A DNA stretch of 64,000 nt from Mobiluncus sp034180645 (GTDB lineage Bacteria > Actinomycetota > Actinomycetes > Actinomycetales > Actinomycetaceae): positions 1 to 64,000 of the forward strand of contig NZ_JAXFNY010000014.1 of assembly GCF_034180645.1 (NCBI RefSeq). Reading direction: 5' to 3'. Positions 7,796 to 15,159 of this stretch are shown here, piece by piece. Each line of letters opens with the position of its first letter. The first letter of the stretch is position 1. The position numbers and the translations under genes are program-made. Below the pieces are notes generated by a model that worked only from the letters and a program-made list of their open reading frames with translations, was not told the origin of the DNA and did no database searches.

Positions 7796-8008
7796 ATGTC
7801 TACTAATCAGACAGCAACACTCACCCCCAAGGACTCTGTTCCTAGGGCTATGTACTCCCTGAAAGAAACAGCCCAAATATTGAATGTTTCTTACCGGGCT
7901 ATCCAAGATTGGCAATATGCGAACCGTATCAAGACCGTGAAACTGGGTCGGCGTGTCATGGTTCCAGCCGCGGAAATCGACCGTATCGCTGTAGAGGGGG
8001 TGAAATAA
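7796..8008 (+). CDS. xis: Excisionase-family HTH protein
   Basis: A 70-aa MerR-like DNA-binding protein of the excisionase (helix_turn_helix 17) family. SLKETAQILNVSYRAIQDW forms the HTH, followed by the wing GRRVMVPAAEIDR, which is the hallmark of this family. It probably bends the arm sites to direct integrase toward excision, and may also regulate. The following ORF overlaps its stop codon by one base, so the two are translationally coupled. ATG 7850 (MYSLKE) is an alternative start. Confidence 0.88.
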   Translation: MSTNQTATLTPKDSVPRAMYSLKETAQILNVSYRAIQDWQYANRIKTVKLGRRVMVPAAEIDRIAVEGVK

Positions 8009-8229
8009 TGCGTTACAAATTCACTCTTTCCGACTCGATAGGCACTCTCGTTAGCGTCGATGCTACAGACCAGGCAACTACCGCGGAGGTTTTACATTGG
8101 CTCAAATCCTCACCCCTTGCACAGGTTCGTTGCATGGTTAGGGAACTCGAAACGGCAATCCTGGAAGATGAAGCCCACGGGTTAGAGTCGTTCGTCCTGA
8201 CTCTCGAAAACGTTGAGGGGGACGAATAG
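8008..8229 (+). CDS. Small unknown element protein
   Basis: A 73-aa acidic protein starting at ATG 8008, whose A is the last base of the xis TAA. A longer frame upstream overlaps xis and is not needed. It ends immediately before the next gene at 8230, giving a tight xis-orf-primase cluster. No recognisable domain; alternating strand and helix pattern. Confidence 0.75.
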   Translation: MRYKFTLSDSIGTLVSVDATDQATTAEVLHWLKSSPLAQVRCMVRELETAILEDEAHGLESFVLTLENVEGDE

Positions 8230-9111
8230 ATGAACAACGAAACGAACACCCCCGCCGAACAGTCAGCGGGGGCTATAAAAGAATTTTCGCTATACTCCAA
8301 GGCTACCACGATGCGGGCTGTAATATCGCAAAATACCGCGGCCGCGGAATGCTATATCAGGCAGGGTTGGAGGGTAACACCGTTCCTAGACGGGTTCAAC
8401 ACGGCAACCCTTAACGCTGACCAGGTTAGAGGTTATGGCAACGATTGGGGTAACGGTGTTTACGGTGTTCCACCAAAGGGGACGCTAATAATCCATGTAG
8501 ACCCCCGTTGTGGCGGTTGCCTTAAACAGTTAGCGGATATTTGTGGCGGGCGTATTCCTCGGACGCTTATAGCGAAATCTGGAGACTTCGGTTTTTCCTG
8601 TTATGTGTTTTTCCGGTGTGACCCAGGTGTTAAACCGAATCTGCACCCGGTAACACAGTTAGGTGAGGTTTTCCCTGGTTTGCACCTATATAAGGGCGGG
8701 GAATGTTTAATACCTCTTCCGCCTACGATGTTTCCTAAAACCCTTGTGTCTGGCAGTTGGGACACGGGCAAACCTAACACCGTAGGGATACCCAATAATT
8801 TGGCTTCCTATATTGGTTCAGCCTCTGGGAGCCTTGTGGACGCTGTAGAGGGGTATTCAAGGCTGATGGATAGATATGTTTGCCGAGATGACCGGGTTGC
8901 TCCTTTTGACGCGGCTAATGCGCGGCTCATTGAGGCAACACAAGGAACACCTGTAGCGGGGATACAGATAGGCCGGGCGGTTGGGGACGCGGTGGCACGC
9001 AACCGGGCGGGGCAAGGTGTGGGCTTGAGACCCGAACAGGGGGCGGCTCTGGCTTGCGGTTTTCCCGCGGACTATTTGCCTAGCCTCTACCGTGAGGGGG
9101 TGCAGCTTTGA
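8230..9111 (+). CDS. Primase-polymerase (prim-pol)-like replication protein, degenerate
   Basis: A 293-aa protein with the layout of the bifunctional primase/polymerase N-terminal domain: a GWRVTPF start, an alternate-resource motif, then a strand ending HVDPRCGG (residues 89-96) where active enzymes have a D-x-D/E metal motif. SGDFGFSCYVFF (117-128) stands where they have SG.GG.H. The first acidic residue has become His and the motif-II His is missing, so polymerase activity looks lost or altered. It overlaps the helicase gene by 4 bp, a common prim-pol/helicase pairing in mobile elements. Assignment is by pattern, not alignment. Confidence 0.65.
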   Translation: MNNETNTPAEQSAGAIKEFSLYSKATTMRAVISQNTAAAECYIRQGWRVTPFLDGFNTATLNADQVRGYGNDWGNGVYGVPPKGTLIIHVDPRCGGCLKQLADICGGRIPRTLIAKSGDFGFSCYVFFRCDPGVKPNLHPVTQLGEVFPGLHLYKGGECLIPLPPTMFPKTLVSGSWDTGKPNTVGIPNNLASYIGSASGSLVDAVEGYSRLMDRYVCRDDRVAPFDAANARLIEATQGTPVAGIQIGRAVGDAVARNRAGQGVGLRPEQGAALACGFPADYLPSLYREGVQL

Positions 9112-10565
9112 GTAAGAGCATACAGAATAATCAAGAGGTTTTCGAACAACCTGAGACACCGCCGAAACGGTACAGCTTGAAATGCATGGCTGATATTCAG
9201 ATGGAACAGCCGCGATTCTTTTGGGACGGTTTTATTCCCGCTAACACGGTTGGTTTTATTGCCGGTGCGGGGGGTTGCGGTAAATCCACTTTTGTCTCCT
9301 GGATAGTTGCTAAGTTTACGCGAGGCACGCTACCGGGAGCCTATGAGGGCATACCGGGGCGGGTGTTGATGGTCAGCCCTGAAGATTCGCCCGCGGCTAC
9401 CACAAAGCCTCGGTTGGAAGTGAACGGTGCTGATTGTACACGGATACAAATGCTGACGACTAAAGTGTTTGCCGCCGGGAAAGAACACGAGCGGGAACTA
9501 ACGCTCCCTAGAGATATGCCAGACATTACTCAAGCGGTAACCGATTTTCGTACATATTACCCTGACGAGCCTTTACTGGTTGTTTTAGACCCGATAACAG
9601 CAGTCATGAGTGGGGACGAAAACAAGGCTCCAGACGTGCAAGCAGTTGTCTACCCGCTCAACGCTTTAGCTCAGGACTACGGTGTGACGATTATAGGAAT
9701 CAAACACAACCGTAAGGGGGTGGGAATCGCTAGCGAGATGATGGCAGGGGCGAAAGACTGGCAGACAGCCGCGAGATGGGTGATAGCCGTTGCAAAACGG
9801 ACAGACCTACCCCCTGGCTCAACTGACACTAGCGTGTTTCAGGTTGCGAAACTCAACAGTGCAAAGAAGCCAGAAACCGCTTACGAGTTCACTATCACCA
9901 GCGAGATAGCTGGTGTTGATGAGTCAGGAAAACCGGTAGAGTCGAGCAAGGTTAGCGACCCGGTGGAATCTCAAACAACTTTCGAAGAGGCTATCTGTTC
10001 CGAACGCGACATTTTGATAGACGGGGAAACCCAAAACGAGAGGCAAGAAATCGCCGATTACATTAGGGAACGCCTCCAGGCTAAGGGTGTGGTTTTAGCC
10101 ATGGAACTAACCAAAGAATGTGTAGAGGTTTTCCCAGTAACCGATAAAACTGTAAGACGTGCGTTCAATCAGTCAGGAGCAAAACGCTACCGGACTAAGG
10201 AAGTGCCTCCGAAAATAGTTTGGTATTTGCCGGAAATGTTTTCCTCGGAGGAACAGCTGAAACAGTATCTATCCGGGAACACAAAAGTTGAACCGCCTAC
10301 CCTTATAGATGAGGGGGGTGTCCGTACTGGGAAAAATAGCCCCGAAAACGGGGTAAATGCCCAGGTGGTTCCTGAAAGGACAGGGGGTGTCCTTACTGGG
10401 AAAGATTTAAAGGGAAAACAGGGTAAAACCCCAGGTCAGCCCAGCAAGGACGGGGTAAAAGGTAAAACCCCAGGTCAGCCCAGCAAGTCCAGCACGGACA
10501 CTCATAGCCCTAAGGAGGATATTGGGAACCTCACCCCTCTACCCTTTGAGGAAATAGAAAACTAG
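9108..10565 (+). CDS. repA: RepA-like AAA_25 replicative helicase
   Basis: A 485-aa protein. The RecA-fold ATPase spans about residues 25-260, with Walker A GAGGCGKST (53-61), Walker B LLVVLDP (156-162) and a KHN sensor near 200, as in RSF1010 RepA-type hexameric helicases. A winged-helix-like region follows at about 330-380. The last 100 residues are a low-complexity linker with repeated GKTPGQPSK and TGK motifs. It should unwind element DNA during replication, paired with the upstream primase-like gene it overlaps by 4 bp. Confidence 0.88.
   Translation: MSKSIQNNQEVFEQPETPPKRYSLKCMADIQMEQPRFFWDGFIPANTVGFIAGAGGCGKSTFVSWIVAKFTRGTLPGAYEGIPGRVLMVSPEDSPAATTKPRLEVNGADCTRIQMLTTKVFAAGKEHERELTLPRDMPDITQAVTDFRTYYPDEPLLVVLDPITAVMSGDENKAPDVQAVVYPLNALAQDYGVTIIGIKHNRKGVGIASEMMAGAKDWQTAARWVIAVAKRTDLPPGSTDTSVFQVAKLNSAKKPETAYEFTITSEIAGVDESGKPVESSKVSDPVESQTTFEEAICSERDILIDGETQNERQEIADYIRERLQAKGVVLAMELTKECVEVFPVTDKTVRRAFNQSGAKRYRTKEVPPKIVWYLPEMFSSEEQLKQYLSGNTKVEPPTLIDEGGVRTGKNSPENGVNAQVVPERTGGVLTGKDLKGKQGKTPGQPSKDGVKGKTPGQPSKSSTDTHSPKEDIGNLTPLPFEEIEN
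10422..10487 (+). repeat. 27-bp direct repeat in helicase C-terminus
   Basis: Two identical 27-bp copies (10422-10448 and 10461-10487) on a 39-bp period encode the repeated GKTPGQPSK peptide. In-frame period (13 codons), so copy number can change without a frameshift. Confidence 0.85.
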
Positions 10566-10580
10566 CAACCAACGAACAAC

Positions 10581-10633
10581 CCCCCAAGCGGGTTCCGGCC
10601 AACCAAACTAAGAGGGCTGAACCCGCTGAGGGG
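10581..10633. other. Long hairpin between helicase and terS-like gene
   Basis: AGCGGGTTC (10587-10595) pairs perfectly with GAACCCGCT (10619-10627), and CCCC/GGGG extends the stem beyond a 2-nt internal loop. There is no T-tract. It lies in a 216-bp gap and may be an attenuator, an origin structure or a small RNA. Confidence 0.5.
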
Positions 10634-10781
10634 CGTTCGACAAAACAAATACCTACAGGCATAAAACCCGTACAAACTCCGTGCGCCTATACGCGGAAGC
10701 GGTCTTGCTTGGGTTTGGGGTAAGCCCCCCTGTAGGGGTTGCCCTCAAGATTGACCCCGCCGGTGAGGATAGAATTTTGAT

Positions 10782-11318
10782 ATGGGAAACGAGGTACCGC
10801 GGCCGTGGGAAAGGCTACCAGGGGAAACGAATACCGCCTGGGAGGCTTTTCAAACGTATCTCGGTCTAGGTGAACAACGCACCTATGAACAGGCCGCTAA
10901 GAAACTGGGTAAGTCCGTAGGCACTTTGCAGCATTGGACAAAACGGAACCGGTGGAAAGAACGCGCCTGTGAGTTCGACTGGTACAACTGGAAACTAGAG
11001 AACCCACAAGGTGAGAACAGTCTGCTATTCCAAGAGGGATTTTCACGTGGCTACGCCAAGGGTGTTAGGGACGGCAACCGTGAGAGGGTGAACCTGTACA
11101 TGACAGACGAAGAATTTGAGCTGAGCAGAAAACTAACCGCTGTTCAGGTGAAAACCTACCGCGGTAGAAAGCCCCGTTGCAGTTTCCTAACATGGCTGGA
11201 AATACAACAACGACTCGAAGAGGAAACCCTAGCGCGAAAGATTATAAACATGGGGCTAGGGCATCTAATCGGGGTGAACCCCGAAACAGGGGAACAAGAC
11301 CCCGAATTTATTGGCTAG
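10782..11318 (+). CDS. Small-terminase-like HTH protein
   Basis: A 178-aa protein. The first 60 residues follow the pattern found at the N-terminus of many phage small-terminase-like proteins: PWERLPGET, then a YLGLGEQRTYEQAAKKLGKS HTH, then LQHWTKRNRWKERA. The remainder is basic and helical. TerS binds the packaging site and recruits the large terminase; phage satellites carry their own TerS to redirect helper packaging. No large terminase follows. It could instead be a general HTH regulator. Confidence 0.6.
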   Translation: MGNEVPRPWERLPGETNTAWEAFQTYLGLGEQRTYEQAAKKLGKSVGTLQHWTKRNRWKERACEFDWYNWKLENPQGENSLLFQEGFSRGYAKGVRDGNRERVNLYMTDEEFELSRKLTAVQVKTYRGRKPRCSFLTWLEIQQRLEEETLARKIINMGLGHLIGVNPETGEQDPEFIG

Positions 11319-11767
11319 ATTCAGTTCGACACAAAACGTTGCGCTAGAGGCAAAAATACCGCAACTAAAACCCGCTTAAATGGCGTACCCGGAACCAGGG
11401 AGTAAAACGGTAGATACGACAGACCGAAAACCCAGGAAAACAGCTACTCTTTGCAACAGGGAAACCGGCCGCGGGCAACGCTTAAATCATGGGGTAAAAA
11501 CCACCCTAAAACTACACAAAAGTTCAGTTCCAGAAAAAACCCTGTGGACAGGGGCAAACAGACCTCTCTCGAACCGTATCACGAGGGGCGTAGACGAAAA
11601 CAGACCCGTTAGCGGCCACAAGGGGCACGAGTGCCCGTTCACACCGTAGAACAGCCACCGCCGCTCTTGTGGAGGCAATGCCGGGGGTAGGGGATACCCA
11701 CCAGGGAGGTCGTGGAGCGGTGTGGTGAAATGCCACCCCCTTGTAATGGTGATACCTAGGGTTTCAA
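11319..11767. other. Non-coding end of the element
   Basis: About 450 bp with no ORF that has a ribosome site. It contains dyads (CCGCTC near 11665 with GAGCGG near 11715; GTGG/CCAC near 11725) and a 13-bp CGTAGACGAAAAC (11589-11601) that recurs at 12247-12259. Because it follows a terS-like gene it is a candidate location for a packaging (cos/pac) site. That is inference from position only. Confidence 0.4.
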
Positions 11768-11797
11768 GGGGGTAACGAAACGTAACCCCCTTTTTTT
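11768..11797 (+). terminator. Rho-independent terminator at the end of the element operon
   Basis: GGGGGT, an A-A mismatch and ACG pair across an AAA loop with CGT and ACCCCC, followed by seven T. It lies exactly at the 3' end of the opposing repressor gene, so it separates the converging transcripts. The 5' side overlaps the sequence matched by CRISPR spacer 17. Confidence 0.88.
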
Positions 11798-12211
11798 CTA
11801 GTGTGGGTCTGATGAGGGAACGAAACAGTCCCCCTTGGTTGCTGGTTGCGCTACTTGCGCTATAGACAGGCCGGTTAGGGAAACAATCTCAGCTATTAGT
11901 TTCAGGTTAGGTTCCGTGGTGCCCTCCAGGCATTGCGCTAGATAGTTTTCGTCAGCGTCTAACAGGCGTGCCACTTGGCCGATGTCGTGGAGGTTATGGG
12001 CGCGTTGAATATGGTGCGCTATGCCAGGGTTGAGTTTCACACCGGGCACGGGGCGGGCTACTTCAGAGTTCAGGTAGTCAGCGTTAGCACGGTTTGGGGC
12101 ATTGTGGTCTTGCGTTCCTGTGGTGGCTTTGACTGTTTGCGCGCGTACCGGCCGGGTGTAGGTAGTTGTGGTATCGGCCGCGGTAGGGGCGGCGGGTGTG
12201 AGTGTGTTCAT
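11798..12211 (-). CDS. XRE-like repressor, opposite orientation
   Basis: A 137-aa protein. The first 65 residues are Thr/Ala-rich and probably disordered. The C-terminal half (GIAHHIQRAHNLHDIGQVAR, then LLDADENYLAQCLEGTTEP) looks like a Cro/CI-type helix-turn-helix: ArLLd...Yl...leG...P...l..I....G. It is the only element gene on the minus strand, so it is a candidate master repressor (Stl-like) of the element. The match is by pattern and moderate. Confidence 0.6.
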   Translation of the reverse strand: MNTLTPAAPTAADTTTTYTRPVRAQTVKATTGTQDHNAPNRANADYLNSEVARPVPGVKLNPGIAHHIQRAHNLHDIGQVARLLDADENYLAQCLEGTTEPNLKLIAEIVSLTGLSIAQVAQPATKGDCFVPSSDPH

Positions 12212-12266
12212 TGTCGTTTTCTTTCCGTTGTTTAGGGACGGAACACCGTAGACGAAAACTGTTTCG

Positions 12267-12288
12267 CTTATGTCCTGGGTATGTCCTG
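12267..12288 (+). repeat. Right integrase arm-type site
   Basis: Two tandem TATGTCCTG units, 21 of 22 bases identical to the left site at 5550-5571 and in the same orientation. It lies 60 bp inside the right att copy. Confidence 0.7.
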
Positions 12289-12348
12289 ACAGGGTATCCA
12301 GGTTTATCTAAACATGACTTTCTAGCGTTATTGCAACGTTTATAGTTG

Positions 12349-12421
12349 CGCCCTCGGTGGGACTCGAACCCACAACCTACGGATTAGAAGGCCGTTGCTC
12401 TATCCATTGAGCTACGAAGGC
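12349..12421 (-). tRNA. tRNA-Arg (anticodon TCT), integration target
   Basis: The minus strand begins GCCTTCGTAGCTCAATGG, has an anticodon stem closing on loop CTTCTAA (anticodon TCT), T-arm GTTCGAGTC and acceptor 3' strand CGAGGGC. CCA is not encoded. The 27-bp att core (12348-12374) covers its 3' end, so integration rebuilt an intact tRNA from element DNA. Confidence 0.95.
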
Positions 12422-12627
12422 TGGCCGGTTAACCAAAAATCTGCTAACTCGACCAGTTTAGCTTATTTCCGGCATTCTCGCCCCTGTGAATAAATGGGTT
12501 ATCCACAGGTAAAAAAATCTTGTCTTGGACCATTCGAGTCTTTGCGAAACCCTCGAACTGAGAGCTGTTCTATCTGGCAGCTATCAACAGTTACGAACGC
12601 CGGGGCGTTCGGGAAAGGAAAACAATA

Positions 12628-13209
12628 ATGAGCTCCATGACAGTAACAGTAAGCGGGTATTTGGGAAATACTCCTGTCTTGCGCCAGACCTCCGCCGGCA
12701 CCCACTGGGTCCGGTTCTCTCTGGCCTGCAACGCCAGTTATCGTGACGCCAACGGCAACTGGACCAGCGGGGAAACCACGTGGTTCAACTGCAAAGCCTG
12801 GGGGACTTTCGCTGTCAACATTGCGGAGTCACTGCACAAGGGCGATCCGGTCGTTGCCCAGGGACGTTTAGTTCCCGGTACTTACGAACATACCGACCAG
12901 ACGACCGGTGTCGTTGAAAAACGGCCGGAACTCGCTTTGCACCTGACCCATATTGGGGTTGACCTGGTGCGGACCACTTCGATAAACATCAAGTATGCCA
13001 AGGAAATCGCCAGTGATGAGAACTGTGCAAAACCGAGCAAATTCGATATTTCCGCGGACTCTCTGAATACCGTGAAGGGCGCGGAATTCGCGCAGACGGA
13101 GTCGGACCTCGTCGAGAGCGCGGAAAGTCTCGACGAACTAGACGTTGAAATCGAAGCCGCCGATGAGGAGTCTTTGGTCGGCGCGGGGGCTGATGGGGTT
13201 CCGTTCTGA
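12628..13209 (+). CDS. ssb: Single-stranded DNA-binding protein
   Basis: A 193-aa OB-fold SSB: TVSGYLGNTPVLRQTSAG, then ETTWFNCKAWG and HKGDPVVAQGRL, all family landmarks. The acidic C-terminal tail ends GADGVPF, close to the canonical DDDIPF partner-binding tip. SD GGGAAAGGAA precedes ATG 12628. It sits alone outside the rpsF-rplI cluster and near the integrated element, so it may be a second SSB (SsbB type). It is on the host side of attR. Confidence 0.92.
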   Translation: MSSMTVTVSGYLGNTPVLRQTSAGTHWVRFSLACNASYRDANGNWTSGETTWFNCKAWGTFAVNIAESLHKGDPVVAQGRLVPGTYEHTDQTTGVVEKRPELALHLTHIGVDLVRTTSINIKYAKEIASDENCAKPSKFDISADSLNTVKGAEFAQTESDLVESAESLDELDVEIEAADEESLVGAGADGVPF

Positions 13210-13235
13210 AAAAGATTCGCGATTTCCGTTAGCAT

Positions 13236-13269
13236 ATTGGGGGTGCGGGTATTAGACCCCACCCCCAAT
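13236..13269 (+). terminator. Hairpin after ssb
   Basis: A 10-bp stem ATTGGGGGTG/CACCCCCAAT with an inner GGG/CCC stem. There is no T-tract, so it is a weak terminator or mRNA-end stabiliser between ssb and ettA. Confidence 0.5.
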
Positions 13270-13320
13270 AGACCTCCGGGCCAGATGCTGCTCGGCTCAT
13301 CGAAACTGTAAGGAAGTTGC

Positions 13321-15003
13321 ATGTCAGAGTACATTTATTCAATGCTGAAGGCCCGTAAGAAGGTCGGCGATAAGCTCATTTTGGATGACGTAACGATGGC
13401 TTTCCTGCCGGGAGCCAAGATTGGCATGGTGGGTCCCAACGGTGCCGGCAAGTCGACAATCCTGAAAATCATGGCTGGTTTGGACGAGCCCAGCAACGGT
13501 GAAGCTATCCTCAGCCCAGGGTATTCGGTCGGTATCCTGCTGCAGGAGCCCCCGCTCAACGAGGACAAGGACGTGTTGGGCAACGTCGAGGAAGGCGTGT
13601 GGGAAATCAAGGCCAAACTGGACCGATATAACGAGATTTCAGCCCAAATGGCCGACCCGGACGCGGATTTTGATGCCTTGATGGAAGAAATGGGTCAGCT
13701 CCAAGAAGCCATCGATGCCGCAGATGCTTGGGACCTGGATAATCAGTTGGAACAGGCGATGGACGCGCTGCGCTGTCCACCGGCAGACGCGGACGTGAAA
13801 ACGCTCTCGGGGGGGGAGCGCCGCCGAGTCGCCTTGTGCAAGCTGTTGCTGGAAGCTCCGGACTTGCTGCTGCTAGACGAGCCGACCAACCACCTGGACG
13901 CCGAGTCGGTGCTGTGGCTGGAGCAACATTTGAGCCAGTACAAGGGGGCAGTCATTGCTGTCACCCACGACCGTTATTTCCTGGACCACGTGGCGGGGTG
14001 GATTGCGGAGGTCGACCGTGGCCACCTGTACCCCTATGAGGGTAACTACTCCACCTACCTGGAAAAGAAACAGGAACGTTTGGAAGTTCAGGGGCGTAAA
14101 GACGCCAAACTCCAAAAACGGTTGAAGGAAGAGCTCGAATGGGTGCGCCAATCCGCTAAGGGGCGTCAAGCCAAGTCGAAGGCCCGTTTGCAGGCTTATG
14201 AAGCGATGGCTGCGGAAGCCGAGAAGTCTCGGAAACTTGATTTTGAAGAAATCCAGATTCCGCCGGGGCCGCGATTGGGCACGTTGGTACTGGAGGCGAC
14301 CAACCTCAAGAAAGGTTTTGGGGACCGTACTTTGATTGACGGCTTGAGCTTTAGCTTGCCGCGAAACGGCATCGTGGGAGTTATCGGGCCTAACGGGGTA
14401 GGGAAAACGACCCTGTTTAAGACCATTGTCGGGTTGGAACCCCTCGACGGCGGCGAGCTGAAAATCGGGGAAACCGTGAAGATTTCTTATGTCGACCAGG
14501 CTCGTGCGGGCATCGACCCGGACAAGACGCTGTGGGAGGTCGTCTCGGACGGGGCTGACTATATCGAGGTCGGCAAGGTCCAGATGCCGTCGCGCGCCTA
14601 CGTGTCCGCTTTCGGGTTCAAGGGCGCTGACCAGCAGAAACCCGCGGGCGTCTTGTCAGGTGGGGAACGCAACCGCCTCAACCTGGCTCTGACCTTGAAA
14701 GAGGGCGGAAACCTGCTGCTGCTGGACGAACCGACGAACGATTTGGACGTGGAAACCTTGGGATCGCTGGAAAACGCCCTGTTGCAGTTCCCCGGCTGTG
14801 CCGTGGTCGTCACCCACGACCGCTGGTTCCTCGACCGAGTAGCGACCCACATCTTGGCTTATGAGGGTACCGAGGAAAACCCGGCCCAGTGGTTCTGGTT
14901 CGAAGGCAACTTTGAAGGCTACGAAGCCAATAAGGTCGAGCGACTGGGACCGGAAGCCGCCCGCCCGCACCGGGTGGTTTACCGGAAACTGACTCGCGGG
15001 TAA
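13321..15003 (+). CDS. ettA: Energy-dependent translational throttle A (ABC-F)
   Basis: A 560-aa soluble ABC-F ATPase with two nucleotide-binding domains: Walker A GPNGAGKST near residue 40 and GPNGVGKTT near 358, signatures LSGGERRR and LSGGERNR, and Walker B LLLLDEPTNHLD and LLLLDEPTNDLD. The linker between them (about 240-310) is the charged P-site tRNA interaction motif. It binds the ribosomal E site and gates the first elongation step according to the ATP/ADP ratio. The start ATSEYIYSM-type N-terminus is typical of EttA. SD AAGGAAG precedes ATG 13321. Confidence 0.95.
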   Translation: MSEYIYSMLKARKKVGDKLILDDVTMAFLPGAKIGMVGPNGAGKSTILKIMAGLDEPSNGEAILSPGYSVGILLQEPPLNEDKDVLGNVEEGVWEIKAKLDRYNEISAQMADPDADFDALMEEMGQLQEAIDAADAWDLDNQLEQAMDALRCPPADADVKTLSGGERRRVALCKLLLEAPDLLLLDEPTNHLDAESVLWLEQHLSQYKGAVIAVTHDRYFLDHVAGWIAEVDRGHLYPYEGNYSTYLEKKQERLEVQGRKDAKLQKRLKEELEWVRQSAKGRQAKSKARLQAYEAMAAEAEKSRKLDFEEIQIPPGPRLGTLVLEATNLKKGFGDRTLIDGLSFSLPRNGIVGVIGPNGVGKTTLFKTIVGLEPLDGGELKIGETVKISYVDQARAGIDPDKTLWEVVSDGADYIEVGKVQMPSRAYVSAFGFKGADQQKPAGVLSGGERNRLNLALTLKEGGNLLLLDEPTNDLDVETLGSLENALLQFPGCAVVVTHDRWFLDRVATHILAYEGTEENPAQWFWFEGNFEGYEANKVERLGPEAARPHRVVYRKLTRG

Positions 15004-15159
15004 GGGTAGCCATACCGGGGAGATACAGAAAAATGTTATAGCATCCCGCGTGTTTGCCCGCTATCAGGCCGGAGCGGTTAGAATTCGTTAAAGTAAATCG
15101 TCTGGCGTCGGATTTCGGCGTGTGGAGAAAAGCAAACGGATTTTTGAGGATTCGATAAA

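Larger units (their letters stand above)
5401..12374. mobile_element. Integrative element in tRNA-Arg (phage-satellite or AICE-like)
   Basis: Bounded by a 27-bp identical att duplication (5401-5427 and 12348-12374) derived from the 3' end of tRNA-Arg(TCT). Contents in order: integrase, unknown ORF, paired 41-bp repeats, excisionase-type HTH, small ORF, primase-polymerase-like gene, RepA-like helicase, small-terminase-like HTH and, on the other strand, an XRE-type repressor. Matching arm-type repeats sit just inside both ends. Its genes use CTA leucine codons and A-rich codons far more than the flanking genes do. No structural or conjugation gene is present, so it should depend on a helper for transfer. 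Confidence 0.9.

Noticed and set aside
8908..8930. Match of spacer 16 to the prim-pol-like gene
   Set aside because: Only a 10-nt identical run (TTGACGCGGC), expected by chance.
11380..11649. 89-aa plus-strand ORF in the element's non-coding tail
   Set aside because: No ribosome site, no family resemblance, and unusual composition; treated as non-coding.
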